Positions 9,189 through 16,758 of a DNA stretch of 64,000 bases are shown in pieces (position 1 is the stretch's first letter; every line of letters begins with the position of its first letter). The notes beneath the pieces were generated by a model. The model worked only from the letters and a program-made list of their open reading frames with translations, was not told where the DNA came from and did no database searches. The stretch is taken from positions 124,001-188,000 of the forward strand of contig NZ_PKRO01000001.1 of the NCBI RefSeq assembly GCF_002855495.1, in the 5' to 3' direction. The stretch comes from Porphyrobacter sp. TH134 (GTDB lineage Bacteria > Pseudomonadota > Alphaproteobacteria > Sphingomonadales > Sphingomonadaceae). The translations under genes and the position numbers were made by a program.

Positions 9189-9293
9189 TCAGACCATCCG
9201 CGCCGACGACCATTTGGTGGGAATGGCCGCAAGGTCATGAAACACCGTTTGAAGCCGCAAGCAGCGCAGCGGGTGTCGTGCAATGTTGTTCAT
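9189..9293 (-). CDS. Candidate 34-residue microprotein or small-RNA transcript ahead of an orphan terminator
   Basis: An ATG at 9293 opens a 34-codon frame (MNNIARHPLRCLRLQTVFHD, then LAAIPTKWSSARMV) ending at TGA 9191-9189. The terminator begins 17 bases after the stop. AGGG lies eight bases before the ATG. The peptide is basic with no membrane segment, and I recognise no family. The placement between a promoter-like AT-rich patch (TATTTA, near 9304) and a strong terminator suggests a real short transcript. It could equally be a non-coding RNA. Confidence 0.35.
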   Translation of the reverse strand: MNNIARHPLRCLRLQTVFHDLAAIPTKWSSARMV

Positions 9294-9309
9294 GTATAAA
9301 GCCCTAAAT

Positions 9310-9348
9310 ATGAACGATGCGCCAGCAAGCCTGACAGCCATCGTTCAT
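9310..9348. promoter_or_regulatory. Ten-base perfect inverted repeat between the small transcript and rarD
   Basis: ATGAACGATG (9310-9319) and CATCGTTCAT (9339-9348) form exact arms separated by 19 bases, so the arm centres lie 29 bases apart, close to three helical turns. It sits 16 bases upstream of the minus-strand ATG at 9293 and 61 bases upstream of the rarD ATG. An operator for a dimeric regulator shared by both directions, or an RNA hairpin, are both possible. Confidence 0.45.
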
Positions 9349-9409
9349 TCGCAGAGACCGGCCCGGCCCGCTTGCGCAGCGTGGCCCGGCCTCCTAACGC
9401 GGCAGCACC

Positions 9410-10321
9410 ATGACCGCTCAGAGCCCCGCACCCCCGACTGCCCCCACCCCATCGGGCTTGGCGCCTGCACTGGGGGCCTATCTGATCTGGGGCTTCCTGC
9501 CACTGTACCTGATGCTGGTGAACACGATCCCGGCGGTCGAATTTGTCGGCTGGCGGATCATCTGGACGCTGCCCTTCTGCCTCGTCATCGTCGCACTGCG
9601 CGGGCAATTTGCCGAGGTGCTGGCCGCCCTGCGATCGCCGCGCACCCTGCTTGCGCTGCTGGCGAGCGCGGTGCTGATCGGGATTAACTGGTTCGTCTAT
9701 ATCTGGGCGATCATGGCGGGCGAGGTCTATGCGACCTCGATCGGCTATTACCTCAACCCACTGCTGAATGTGCTCTTGGGCACGCTGTTTCTGGGCGAGA
9801 AATTGTCGCAGCGGCAGTGGCTGGCGGTCGCCATCGCCACCATCGCCGCCGCGCTGCTGGCGGCCGGCGCGCTGACCAGCCTGTGGATCAGCCTGTCATT
9901 GGGTTTCAGCTTTGCCCTTTATGGCTTTGTTCGCAAACAGGTGGTGGTGGGATCGCTGCCCGGCCTGACCATCGAAAGCGCGATCCTGCTGCTGCCCGCA
10001 GCCGCCATTGCCGCATGGTATGCGGCAGGCCCGCAAGGGTCATCCTTCGGGCAAGATCCCATGCTGAGCGGGCTGATTATCCTGTCGGGCGTGGTCACCG
10101 CTGTACCGCTGCTGCTGTTTGCGCTGGCGGCGCGGCGGATGGATTATTCGACGCTGGGTTTTCTTCAGTATATCGCGCCCACGATCGTGTTTTTCCTCGG
10201 CCTGTTCGTGTTCGATCAGCCCCTGGCACCGATCAAGCTGGTGAGCTTTGTGCTGATCTGGATCGCGGTGGCGATCTTCGCGTCCGACCTGTGGGCCAAG
10301 CGCAAGGCGGCGTCAGCCTAG
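9410..10321 (+). CDS. rarD: RarD-type EamA/DMT-superfamily transporter
   Basis: A 303-residue inner-membrane protein with ten predicted hydrophobic helices in two EamA repeats. The RarD signature is visible: LGAYLIWGFLPLYLMLV at the start, EFVGWRIIWTLPFC, the NWFVYIWAI motif and SIGYYLNPLLNVLLG. The second half has MDYSTLGFLQYIAPTIVF. Family members are drug/metabolite exporters; E. coli RarD is linked to chloramphenicol sensitivity but its substrate is not settled. The 3' end overlaps the convergent pyrC by nine bases. The gap of about 320 bases upstream (9091-9409) holds the terminator, micro-ORF and inverted repeat listed separately. Confidence 0.92.
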   Translation: MTAQSPAPPTAPTPSGLAPALGAYLIWGFLPLYLMLVNTIPAVEFVGWRIIWTLPFCLVIVALRGQFAEVLAALRSPRTLLALLASAVLIGINWFVYIWAIMAGEVYATSIGYYLNPLLNVLLGTLFLGEKLSQRQWLAVAIATIAAALLAAGALTSLWISLSLGFSFALYGFVRKQVVVGSLPGLTIESAILLLPAAAIAAWYAAGPQGSSFGQDPMLSGLIILSGVVTAVPLLLFALAARRMDYSTLGFLQYIAPTIVFFLGLFVFDQPLAPIKLVSFVLIWIAVAIFASDLWAKRKAASA

Positions 10322-11356
10322 GAATTTCCACCCGAGGGTCTGACCGCCGTGCCAGGGGACGATGTCCTCGCCGGTCACCTGCAACACCGGCGGTACTGCG
10401 AATTCGCGGCGTTCCAGCGTTATGCTCTCCTCATTGACCGGCAGCTTGTAGAACGCCGGGCCGTGGAGCGAGGCAAAGCCTTCGAACGCATTCAGCGCAC
10501 CTTCCTCGTCAAACACCGTGACATAGCTTTCCAGCGCGGTGGGCGCGCCGAAGATGCCGGCACAGCCGCAGGCGCTTTCCTTGTCGCGCTTCAGGTGGGG
10601 GGCGGAATCCGTGCCGAGGAAAAACTTCCCCGATCCCCCCGTCGCCGCTGCTCGCAACGCCAGGCGATGCGTCTCGCGCTTGGCAACCGGCAGGCAATAA
10701 TTGTGCGGCTGGATCCCGCCGACCAGCATCGCGTTGCGGTTAATGTGCAGGTGCTGCGGCGTGATGGTCGCGGCGACCTGGGGCCCGGCTGCCATCACAA
10801 AGTCCACGGCATCGGACGTGGTGATATGTTCAAACACCACGCGAAGCTTCGGAAAGGCCGCAACAAGGCTGCGCAAGTGCCTGTCGATGAATTCTTTTTC
10901 GCGGTCGAACACGTCGACATGCATGTCGGTCACTTCGCCGTGAATGCACAGCACAATGTCTTCTGCCTCCATCCGGGCGAGGACGGGATAGAGGTTCTCG
11001 ACGTTGGTGACCCCAGCGGCTGAATTGGTGGTGGCGTTGGCGGGATACATCTTGGCTGCGGTGAACACGCCGCTCGCCGCGCCGCGGGCCAGATCGTCGG
11101 CATCGGTGTTGTCGGTGAGATAGCAGGTCATCAACGGGGTGAATTGCACGCCATCGGGCACCGCCGCCATGATCCGGTCGCGGTAGGCCGCGCCCAATTC
11201 GGTGGTTGTCACCGGCGGGGTCAGGTTGGGCATCACGATCGCGCGGGCAAACTGGCGCGCGGTGTAGGGCACCACTTCGCGCATGATCGCGCCATCGCGG
11301 AAATGCAGGTGCCAGTCATCGGGGCGGCGGATCGTCAGGCGGTCTGGCGCGGACAT
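10313..11356 (-). CDS. pyrC: Dihydroorotase, class II (PyrC)
   Basis: PyrC cyclises carbamoyl-aspartate to dihydroorotate in pyrimidine synthesis. The 347-residue product is the class II homodimeric type. Zinc ligands appear in DDWHLHFRDG near residue 15, the carboxylated lysine in TAAKMYPANATTNS near residue 100, histidines in LCIHGEV and FEHITTSDAV, and the catalytic aspartate in FFLGTDSAPH. The start ATG at 11356 lies just before a REPIN-like repeat, so that repeat sits inside the promoter region. pyrE is elsewhere in the window (27.9 kb), so pyrimidine genes are dispersed. Confidence 0.95.
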   Translation of the reverse strand: MSAPDRLTIRRPDDWHLHFRDGAIMREVVPYTARQFARAIVMPNLTPPVTTTELGAAYRDRIMAAVPDGVQFTPLMTCYLTDNTDADDLARGAASGVFTAAKMYPANATTNSAAGVTNVENLYPVLARMEAEDIVLCIHGEVTDMHVDVFDREKEFIDRHLRSLVAAFPKLRVVFEHITTSDAVDFVMAAGPQVAATITPQHLHINRNAMLVGGIQPHNYCLPVAKRETHRLALRAAATGGSGKFFLGTDSAPHLKRDKESACGCAGIFGAPTALESYVTVFDEEGALNAFEGFASLHGPAFYKLPVNEESITLERREFAVPPVLQVTGEDIVPWHGGQTLGWKFLG

Positions 11357-11366
11357 CGAGAAAACT

Positions 11367-11459
11367 CCGTTCGGGCTGAGCTTGTCGAAGCCCCGTCCTC
11401 GTTCTTGTAGCGGGCCAATAGAAGAAAGTGCGGCCCTTCGACAAGCTCAGGGCGAACGG
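11367..11459. repeat. REPIN-like palindromic repeat pair, family A copy 1
   Basis: A 24-base arm (11367-11390, CCGTTCGGGCTGAGCTTGTC plus GAAG) and its inverted partner (11436-11459, CTTCGACAAGCTCAGGGCGA plus ACGG) flank a 45-base spacer. The arms match except for a three-base swap, GGG against CCC. A second pair with the same arm-specific difference lies at 47324-47414. Two inverted REP units around a spacer are the layout of REPINs mobilised by RAYT transposases. No RAYT gene is in this window. Confidence 0.85.
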
Positions 11460-11497
11460 GAATTGATGGAAGTCGCCTGCACGCCTACCTTGGTGCG

Positions 11498-12223
11498 ATG
11501 CCAACAATGCTGACCGACCGCGCGATCATCCGCCTCACCCCGCTGGACGAGAGCGAGAACGTGCCTGCCTTTCTGCAAGGCCTTGTCACCAATGACGTGA
11601 GCGGTCCGCTGCCCTGTTACGCCGCGCTGCTTTCGGCACAGGGCAAGCACCTGTTCGATTTTCTGGTGTGGGCTGACGGCGCTGACCTCCTGCTCGATTG
11701 CGAAGCGGCCCATGCTGATGACCTCGTCAAGCGCCTGTCGATGTACCGCCTGCGCCGCAAGATTGCGATTATGCGCGACGATGCGCTGGCGGTTCACTGG
11801 AGCCCCGTACCGCACGCCGGTGCTGTCCCCGATCCGCGCCTGCCTGATCTTGGCTACCGCTGGCTGAGCGCGCCCGCTGGCGAGAGCGCAGATGGTGCAT
11901 GGCTGGCCCACCGCCTGTCGTTCGGTGTGCCCGAAGGCCGCGCAGAGCTTGGCGATATCCTGTGGCTGGAAACCAACGCGGCCGACCTGAATGGCGTCAG
12001 CTTCACCAAGGGCTGCTATGTCGGGCAGGAAAACACCGCGCGAATGAACTGGCGGCAGAAGGTCAATCGCCGGTTGGTGGTGGTGCCGCTGGCCGCATCA
12101 GACCACACACGGCGCGTGGCGGCCTATCCCGATCTGGGGCTGGCGGTGGATCACCTGCGCGTGGAGGGTCTTGATCCTGCTACCCTGCCCGCCTGGCAGC
12201 GCGCCGGGGTGCTCGCACCGTAA
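11498..12223 (+). CDS. ygfZ: YgfZ/GcvT-domain folate-binding protein
   Basis: A 241-residue member of the YgfZ/IBA57 family, folate-dependent factors that help mature or repair certain Fe-S enzymes. The family motif K-G-C-Y-x-G-Q-E is present (FTKGCYVGQENTAR, near residue 173). The N-terminal FLQGLVTNDVSG and AALLSAQGKHLFDFLVW match the aminomethyltransferase-like fold. The start ATG lies 38 bases after the REPIN-like repeat. It converges on the TetR gene with a 17-base gap. Confidence 0.9.
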   Translation: MPTMLTDRAIIRLTPLDESENVPAFLQGLVTNDVSGPLPCYAALLSAQGKHLFDFLVWADGADLLLDCEAAHADDLVKRLSMYRLRRKIAIMRDDALAVHWSPVPHAGAVPDPRLPDLGYRWLSAPAGESADGAWLAHRLSFGVPEGRAELGDILWLETNAADLNGVSFTKGCYVGQENTARMNWRQKVNRRLVVVPLAASDHTRRVAAYPDLGLAVDHLRVEGLDPATLPAWQRAGVLAP

Positions 12224-12240
12224 AAAGCCCTGCCAGAAGC

Positions 12241-12837
12241 CTAGGCCTGTTGGTGATCCGCAAGACTCGCTTCGAGCATCATCGTCGCCCGGCCTCGCGC
12301 CGCATCACGCGGCAGGCCGAGGGATTTGGCCAGCGCGCCGCCGATCAGCGCATCGCCCAGCGCCATCAATACCAGCGTCAGGGTGTCATTGTGGATCGTC
12401 TGCGCGCCCGCTGCATGATCCGCCTCGGCCGGTGCCAGCTCATCCACCAGTTCATGAATGGTCGAGATGATCGGATCGAGCGCGTCTTCATTACCGGTCA
12501 GCAGCATCCAACTGGTCAACGCGCCTGCGCCTTCGCGGTCAAAGGCATCAAACGCCAGATCGACCACTTCGCGCGCCGATCCCAGCCCGGCGCGGCTGGC
12601 TCGCACGGCATCGATAATCGTCTCGCACACGGTCTTGGCCAGATGCTCGGCCAAAGCCTTTTGCAGGCCCGATGCCGAGCCGAAGTGGTGGAGCAGATTG
12701 GCATGGGTGCGCCCGATCCGGGCCGAGACCGCCTTCAGCGTCACCGCCTGCGGCCCCGTTTCGATCAGCAGAGCGCGCGCCGCAGCAAGCGCGGTGCTGC
12801 GGGATTCCTCGGGCGTTAACCGTTTGCGACTGGCCAT
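12241..12837 (-). CDS. TetR/AcrR-family transcriptional regulator
   Basis: A 198-residue protein with the N-terminal TetR helix-turn-helix: STALAAARALLIETGPQAVT, then LKAVSARIGRTHANLLHHFG, at residues 14-54. This is followed by an alpha-helical ligand and dimerisation domain with no recognisable ligand specificity. Dimeric repressors of this family usually act on a divergent or nearby gene, but the neighbours are a convergent ygfZ and a co-directional GNAT gene 49 bases upstream, so the target is not evident. Confidence 0.88.
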   Translation of the reverse strand: MASRKRLTPEESRSTALAAARALLIETGPQAVTLKAVSARIGRTHANLLHHFGSASGLQKALAEHLAKTVCETIIDAVRASRAGLGSAREVVDLAFDAFDREGAGALTSWMLLTGNEDALDPIISTIHELVDELAPAEADHAAGAQTIHNDTLTLVLMALGDALIGGALAKSLGLPRDAARGRATMMLEASLADHQQA

Positions 12838-12886
12838 ACGGCTGCGGCCCTAGTGGATTTTGCAGATGCGAACAAGCGGGCCGCGG

Positions 12887-13435
12887 TCATGCGGCGCGGG
12901 CGACCGGGGCCGGATCCATCGCCGCCTCGCTGTCGAGGACATACTCGACCGAATCGGTCTCCGCCCCGCGAGCGAGGCTGAAACGCCGCCTGACCTGTCC
13001 GGTCGGCACGAAGCCGAGCTTGCGCAGCACCCGGCCCGAGGCAGGGTTGTCGGCAAAATGTCCAGCCGTCAGCCGCGTGTGGCCCAGCGTGCGGGCTATC
13101 TGCAACACGGATGCGGCGGCCTCGGTGGCATAGCCTTGCCCCCAGTGTTCGCGCGCGATCCAGTAACCGAGCTCGGGCTCTGCCCCAAATTCAGTGGCAT
13201 GTTCGCCCAACCCGGCACTACCGATCACGCCAACGCCCGGAAGGGTCACGAGGAAATGCGGCAGATATGGGTCTTGCGGCAGCGCCGCAAAGGCGCGCGC
13301 ATCATCCAGCGTATAGGGCCATGGCGCGCGTGCCAGATTGCACGCGATGGCCTTGTCGTTGATGCCTGCCAGAATGGCGTGGCAATCCTCGGGGAAAGCC
13401 GGCCTCAGGAACAGTCTCTCGCTGCGGTGGAACAC
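12887..13435 (-). CDS. GNAT-family N-acetyltransferase (RimJ-like)
   Basis: A 182-residue acetyltransferase of the RimJ/RimL-like subgroup: ERLFLRPAFPEDCHAIL at the N-terminus, GYWIAREHWGQGYATEAAAS as the acetyl-CoA loop (R/Q-x-x-G-x-G/A form), and NPASGRVLRKLGFVPTG in the C-terminal helix. Substrates range from ribosomal proteins to small amines and are not predictable here. The start is GTG at 13435, preceded by GAGGGAGA at good spacing; an out-of-frame ATG overlaps it. Confidence 0.86.
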   Translation of the reverse strand: MFHRSERLFLRPAFPEDCHAILAGINDKAIACNLARAPWPYTLDDARAFAALPQDPYLPHFLVTLPGVGVIGSAGLGEHATEFGAEPELGYWIAREHWGQGYATEAAASVLQIARTLGHTRLTAGHFADNPASGRVLRKLGFVPTGQVRRRFSLARGAETDSVEYVLDSEAAMDPAPVARAA

Positions 13436-13534
13436 ATTCTCTCTCCCTCGCCCCGCGCCGCCCTAAAGCGCACGCATGACAATTTTAAGGCCGCGAAACA
13501 TTATGATTCGACAGGCCTTTTGAGGGAGAATGCG

Positions 13535-13578
13535 AAAAGGGAGACGGACCCCCTCATACGAGGATGATCCCATCTCCC
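13535..13578 (-). terminator. Probable terminator of the rplU-rpmA operon
   Basis: Read on the minus strand, GGGAGATGG (13578-13570) pairs with CCGTCTCCC (13547-13539) with one G-U pair, followed by TTTT (13538-13535). It lies 68 bases beyond the rpmA stop. A second, shorter hairpin without a T run (GGACGAT/ATCGTCC, 13619-13643) lies between. The rest of the 210-base gap up to the GNAT start shows no gene. Confidence 0.6.
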
Positions 13579-13645
13579 TCTGATGGCAGGTCTTGCACCC
13601 GCCGGGACCATCCTTGCCGGACGATCCCTTTATCGAATCGTCCGC

Positions 13646-13915
13646 TTATTCGGCGGCTTCGGCCATCGCGTCTACCGACACGTATTTGCGGCCGAGCTTG
13701 CCCGAATGGAATCGCACAACGCCTTCGCTCAGCGAATAGAGCGTGTGGTCCTTGCCCATGCCGACGTTCACGCCGGGATAGACGCGGGTGCCGCGCTGAC
13801 GGATGATAATGTTGCCGCCGATCACTTCCTGACCGCCGAACTTCTTCACGCCGAGGCGACGACCAGCCGAATCACGACCGTTACGCGACGAACCGCCTGC
13901 TTTCTTATGTGCCAT
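13646..13915 (-). CDS. rpmA: 50S ribosomal protein L27
   Basis: L27 lies near the peptidyl-transferase centre of the large subunit. The 89-residue product starts [20 protein letters not shown], the highly conserved N-terminal tail that reaches the active site, and continues with [20 protein letters not shown]. It has no N-terminal cleavage extension of the Firmicutes type. It follows rplU by 14 bases in the universal L21-L27 operon. Confidence 0.98.
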   Translation of the reverse strand: MAHKKAGGSSRNGRDSAGRRLGVKKFGGQEVIGGNIIIRQRGTRVYPGVNVGMGKDHTLYSLSEGVVRFHSGKLGRKYVSVDAMAEAAE

Positions 13916-13929
13916 GGTTCAGTCGCTCC

Positions 13930-14310
13930 TTATTCTGCGGCGGGCGCGGCGTCTGCCGGCGCTTCGCTCTTGGTCTTTTTGGCAGCCGCCTTCTTGGCGG
14001 GCTTTTCTTCGGCAGCACCAACGGCGGTGATGCGCAGCAGGGTGAGCTGCTGGCGATGGCCGTTCTTGCGGCGATAGTTGTGCCGGCGACGCTTCTTGAA
14101 AACGATCACCTTCTCGCTCTTGGCCTGAGCGATGATTTCCGCCGAGACGGTCACCGCGCTCACGTCGGCGAGGTTATCGCCTTCGCCGGCGAGCAGAATG
14201 TCACCCAGCGTGATGGTGTCGCCAGCTTCGCCAGCGAGCTTTTCAACGGCAATCTTGTCTCCAGCGGCAACCCGGTATTGCTTGCCGCCAGTGCGCACTA
14301 CAGCGAACAT
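13930..14310 (-). CDS. rplU: 50S ribosomal protein L21 with Lys/Ala-rich C-terminal tail
   Basis: The first roughly 100 residues are canonical L21: [57 protein letters not shown] low-complexity tail of about 25 residues follows ([20 protein letters not shown] and on), a common extension in alphaproteobacteria. L21 binds 23S rRNA together with L20. First gene of the rplU-rpmA operon, with a promoter candidate about 110 bases upstream. Confidence 0.97.
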   Translation of the reverse strand: MFAVVRTGGKQYRVAAGDKIAVEKLAGEAGDTITLGDILLAGEGDNLADVSAVTVSAEIIAQAKSEKVIVFKKRRRHNYRRKNGHRQQLTLLRITAVGAAEEKPAKKAAAKKTKSEAPADAAPAAE

Positions 14311-14415
14311 GGCTTTATACTCTCAAATCTGTGCTGGTTCAGCTGGGCAGAAACACCCGCGCCAACCGAACGGCAATGCGAGGCGAGCGAAGGTGCAGCC
14401 CCGGAAAGATGCGTG

Positions 14416-14444
14416 CCGTTAAGGGAAAGGTGCCCCCAAGTCAA
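14416..14444 (-). promoter_or_regulatory. Candidate promoter for rplU-rpmA
   Basis: On the minus strand TTGACT (14444-14439) is followed after 16 bases by TTAACG (14422-14417), a housekeeping-sigma-like pair. This would give a leader of roughly 100 bases before the rplU ATG at 14310. The -35 is good and the -10 weak. The 233-base divergent gap (14311-14543) otherwise shows no gene. Confidence 0.4.
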
Positions 14445-14543
14445 CGCCTGACCAGCCCGGTGCCGACCAAAATGTCGCAAGGCCAGCTGTGTGAGGACGC
14501 TTTGCCATTGGCGGGTGTCATGGTAACAGGACATCGGATTATT

Positions 14544-15056
14544 ATGCACACCGTCACAAGACAATTTGCCGCCACGGCCCTGCTGTTCGGAGCAGCGCTG
14601 TCCGGATGCGCCGGCAGCGGTGACACCTATCCGTCGCTGGCCATGCGCCCGTTTGAAAGCGGTAATCCCGCGCCCAGCCCCGCCGAGGCCCAGCCATCCG
14701 TTCCGATTCGCCCTATGACCGCGCCAGCACGGCTGGCCGAGTTGCGGCAGGCAGCTGTGCGCGCTCATACCGCTTTTACGGCGCAGCAAGGCCGCGCCGC
14801 GCCGCTTGCCCGGGCTGCTGCCGGGCAGCCGGTGACAAGCAACGCCCGCGCGGCTGCGGTGGTGGCGCTGGCGGACCTCGATTCGCGGCGTGCGGAGACA
14901 GCCGCGACGCTGACCGCGCTCGACCAGCTGGCCGCCGAGGCCGCAGGCGCGCTCGCCGCCGACCCGGGCTTGACCGCAACCCAAACCGAAGTGGCTGGGT
15001 TGGTGGCCGAACAGGATGCGGCCATCACCGCCTTGTGGAAGACACTGGGTTCGTGA
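14544..15056 (+). CDS. Predicted lipoprotein, alanine-rich helical, of unknown function
   Basis: A 170-residue product starting MHTVTRQFAATALLFGAALS followed by GC: a signal peptide with lipobox ALSGC. The mature part is alanine-rich and helical (LAELRQAAVRAHTAFTAQQG, LADLDSRRAETAATLTALDQ), suggesting a coiled-coil or helical bundle in the periplasm. The longer open frame back to 14331 lacks a signal sequence and is not used. The stop overlaps the GTG of the fnr-type gene (GTGA), so the two form an operon. Confidence 0.68.
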   Translation: MHTVTRQFAATALLFGAALSGCAGSGDTYPSLAMRPFESGNPAPSPAEAQPSVPIRPMTAPARLAELRQAAVRAHTAFTAQQGRAAPLARAAAGQPVTSNARAAAVVALADLDSRRAETAATLTALDQLAAEAAGALAADPGLTATQTEVAGLVAEQDAAITALWKTLGS

Positions 15057-15742
15057 ACCTGGCGTGCAGCACCTGCCCGGTCAACGAGACCGCAGCCTGC
15101 GCGGTGCTGACCCTGGAAGAACGCGGCGCCATGGCCGCAGCCGGGCGCACCCGCGTGCTGAAACGCGGCGAAATGCTGTTTGCCGCAGGGGATGAACAAG
15201 CGGCCTGCGCGACCTTGCTGACCGGCGCGCTCAAGGTTTCGGCCGTGGACATCGACGGCAACGAACAGATCCTTGCGCTCGTCCATCCGGCGGGCTTCAT
15301 CGGCGAGCTGTTTGCGCCTTTCGCGCATCACGATGTCGTCGCGCTGACCGAAAGCCAGCTGTGCACCTTTGCCAAGGCCGATATCGAACGCGCGATCGAG
15401 GATTATCCGGCGCTGGCCCGCGCGCTGCTGCGCCGCAGCCAGGCCGATCTGCTGGCGAGCCGCAATCTGCTGGAATTGACGGGCCATGCCAGCGCCGAAG
15501 CGCGGTTGGCCGCGCTGCTGCATGATTTTGCGGGCGCGGCAAGCCACAGCTCCTGCCATCTTGCCGTGCATTTCGAACTGCCGCTGACGCGCGGCGAAAT
15601 CGCCAATATGCTCGGCCTCACGATTGAAACGGTCAGCCGCAAGCTGGGCGAGCTGGAAAACATGGGCGCGATCCGGCGGACCGGCAAACGCGGCATCGAT
15701 GTGCTGGATGCGGCAGTGTTGCAGGATATTTCGGGACGGTAG
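15053..15742 (+). CDS. fnr: FNR/FnrL-type Crp-family oxygen-responsive regulator
   Basis: A 229-residue Crp/FNR-family activator. With the GTG start, cysteines lie at 5, 8 and 16 (CSTCPVNETAAC, C-x2-C-x7-C) and 104 (SQLC). This is the set that holds the oxygen-labile 4Fe-4S cluster in FnrL/FnrN proteins. The C-terminal winged helix has LTRGEIANMLGLTIETVSRK; the E-x2-S-R recognition residues are those that read TTGAT half-sites. Without oxygen the dimer should bind TTGAT-N4-ATCAA-like boxes, two of which lie in this window (16282 and 54719). The start is chosen for its GTGA overlap with the upstream lipoprotein; a TTG at 15035 would add six residues. Confidence 0.9.
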   Translation: MNLACSTCPVNETAACAVLTLEERGAMAAAGRTRVLKRGEMLFAAGDEQAACATLLTGALKVSAVDIDGNEQILALVHPAGFIGELFAPFAHHDVVALTESQLCTFAKADIERAIEDYPALARALLRRSQADLLASRNLLELTGHASAEARLAALLHDFAGAASHSSCHLAVHFELPLTRGEIANMLGLTIETVSRKLGELENMGAIRRTGKRGIDVLDAAVLQDISGR

Positions 15743-15747
15743 CGGCC

Positions 15748-15784
15748 TCGGGGCGACGGCACGCACGCGCGGCCGCCGCCCCGA
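15748..15784. terminator. Hairpin between convergent fnr and membrane-protein genes
   Basis: TCGGGGCG (15748-15755) and CGCCCCGA (15777-15784) form a perfect 8-bp stem in the 47-base gap between two convergent stops. There is no T run, so it may act as a weak bidirectional terminator or only as a 3'-end protector. Confidence 0.4.
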
Positions 15785-15789
15785 TCGGT

Positions 15790-16227
15790 TCAGGCCACCA
15801 CAGCGGCGATCACCGCCACGGCCAGCCCCCACACCACCAGCAGCACCGGCAGGATCAGCACCTGGATAGTCGCATCCCTTGCGGCCAGCCGCCCGGTGGC
15901 GGTCATGATCCCGCGCGCGGCGAACTCGCCGATGGTCTGCGGCTCGGAAGCATTGCCCGCCAGCCGCGTCCAGATCGCCGGGACGCCGAAGCCTGCGACG
16001 ATGAAGACCACGAAGATCGCCATCGGGATCGCCAGCGCCGGACCCGCAAAAGCGCTGCCGACCACCAGCAGAAAGCCGAGATAGCCTGCCACGGTCGCGC
16101 CGTAGAGCGCGGTGGGGAGCCCGAAATTGCGGTCGCTTTCGACCTGATGGCGGACGGGCGCTTCGGCGGGCGCGGCAACAACGCGGGCGTCGCCGCGGGC
16201 GATCAGATCGTGGACGATGTGACTCAT
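15790..16227 (-). CDS. Small membrane protein of unknown function behind an FNR-type promoter
   Basis: A 145-residue protein with a polar N-terminus (MSHIVHDLIARGDARVVAAP), two hydrophobic helices at about residues 38-80, a polar loop (RLAGNASEPQTIGEFAARG) and a third helix at the end. I recognise no family. The ATG at 16227 is chosen over an in-frame ATG at 16254 because AAGGAGG stands six bases before it and because the FNR box and -10 then fit a short leader. It lies downstream of moaE but can be driven on its own; it converges on the fnr gene itself. It is likely induced at low oxygen, by inference. Confidence 0.75.
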   Translation of the reverse strand: MSHIVHDLIARGDARVVAAPAEAPVRHQVESDRNFGLPTALYGATVAGYLGFLLVVGSAFAGPALAIPMAIFVVFIVAGFGVPAIWTRLAGNASEPQTIGEFAARGIMTATGRLAARDATIQVLILPVLLVVWGLAVAVIAAVVA

Positions 16228-16255
16228 GGTGATCCTCCTTGGGTGTGGAGGCATG

Positions 16256-16295
16256 ATTAGAGCAGCCCGCGCAGCCCTGCTTTGACGCCGATCAA
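16256..16295 (-). promoter_or_regulatory. FNR box and -10 of a class-II-like FNR promoter
   Basis: On the minus strand TTGATCGGCGTCAA (16295-16282) matches the FNR/FnrL box TTGAT-N4-RTCAA at nine of ten fixed bases. TCTAAT (16261-16256) matches the -10 consensus at five of six. The box centre is 27.5 bases from the -10, close to the 29.5 of a standard -41.5 site. The start codon at 16227 follows with AAGGAGG between. The box ends one base from the moaE stop codon. Confidence 0.72.
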
Positions 16296-16296
16296 A

Positions 16297-16758
16297 TCAG
16301 CTGTGCCAGCGTGCAAGGTCGCTGTGGTCCTGTTCGCGCGGCTCGATCCAGTGCCATTGGCTTTCCCCGTTCTGGGTGGCGCGCTTTTCGCGCTTCCAGA
16401 ACCACGCGGCGCTTTTGAGGTGGTCCATGCAGAAATCCACCGCATCGATCGCATCACGCCGGTGAAGCGCGGCGGCCGAGACGCAGACAATCGGCTCACC
16501 CGGGCGCATCACGCCGACGCGGTGCACCATCAGCAGGCCCATCAGGCTGAAACGCGCAAAGGCACGGTCGGCCAGGCTATGCATTCCCGGCAGGGTCAAG
16601 GGCTCATAATGGGTGAGTTCCAGTGCCTCGACGCCCTGATCCTGTCGCACCTCGCCAACGAAGGTGCACACGCCCCCCAGCCCCGGATTGGCCTGTGTGA
16701 AGGGGCCGATCAGCGTACCGGGGATGAACATCTGGGTCAGCAGACGGATGTCGCGCAT
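16297..16758 (-). CDS. moaE: Molybdopterin synthase catalytic subunit MoaE
   Basis: MoaE, with MoaD, inserts the dithiolene sulfurs into cyclic pyranopterin monophosphate to make molybdopterin. The 153-residue product has GGVCTFVGEVRQD, LTHYEPLTLPGM and HRVGVMRPGEPIVCVSAAAL followed by HRRDA. The active-site lysine segment is DHLKSAAWFWKRE. It overlaps moaD by one base (TGATG), so the two synthase subunits are translationally coupled. Confidence 0.95.
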   Translation of the reverse strand: MRDIRLLTQMFIPGTLIGPFTQANPGLGGVCTFVGEVRQDQGVEALELTHYEPLTLPGMHSLADRAFARFSLMGLLMVHRVGVMRPGEPIVCVSAAALHRRDAIDAVDFCMDHLKSAAWFWKREKRATQNGESQWHWIEPREQDHSDLARWHS

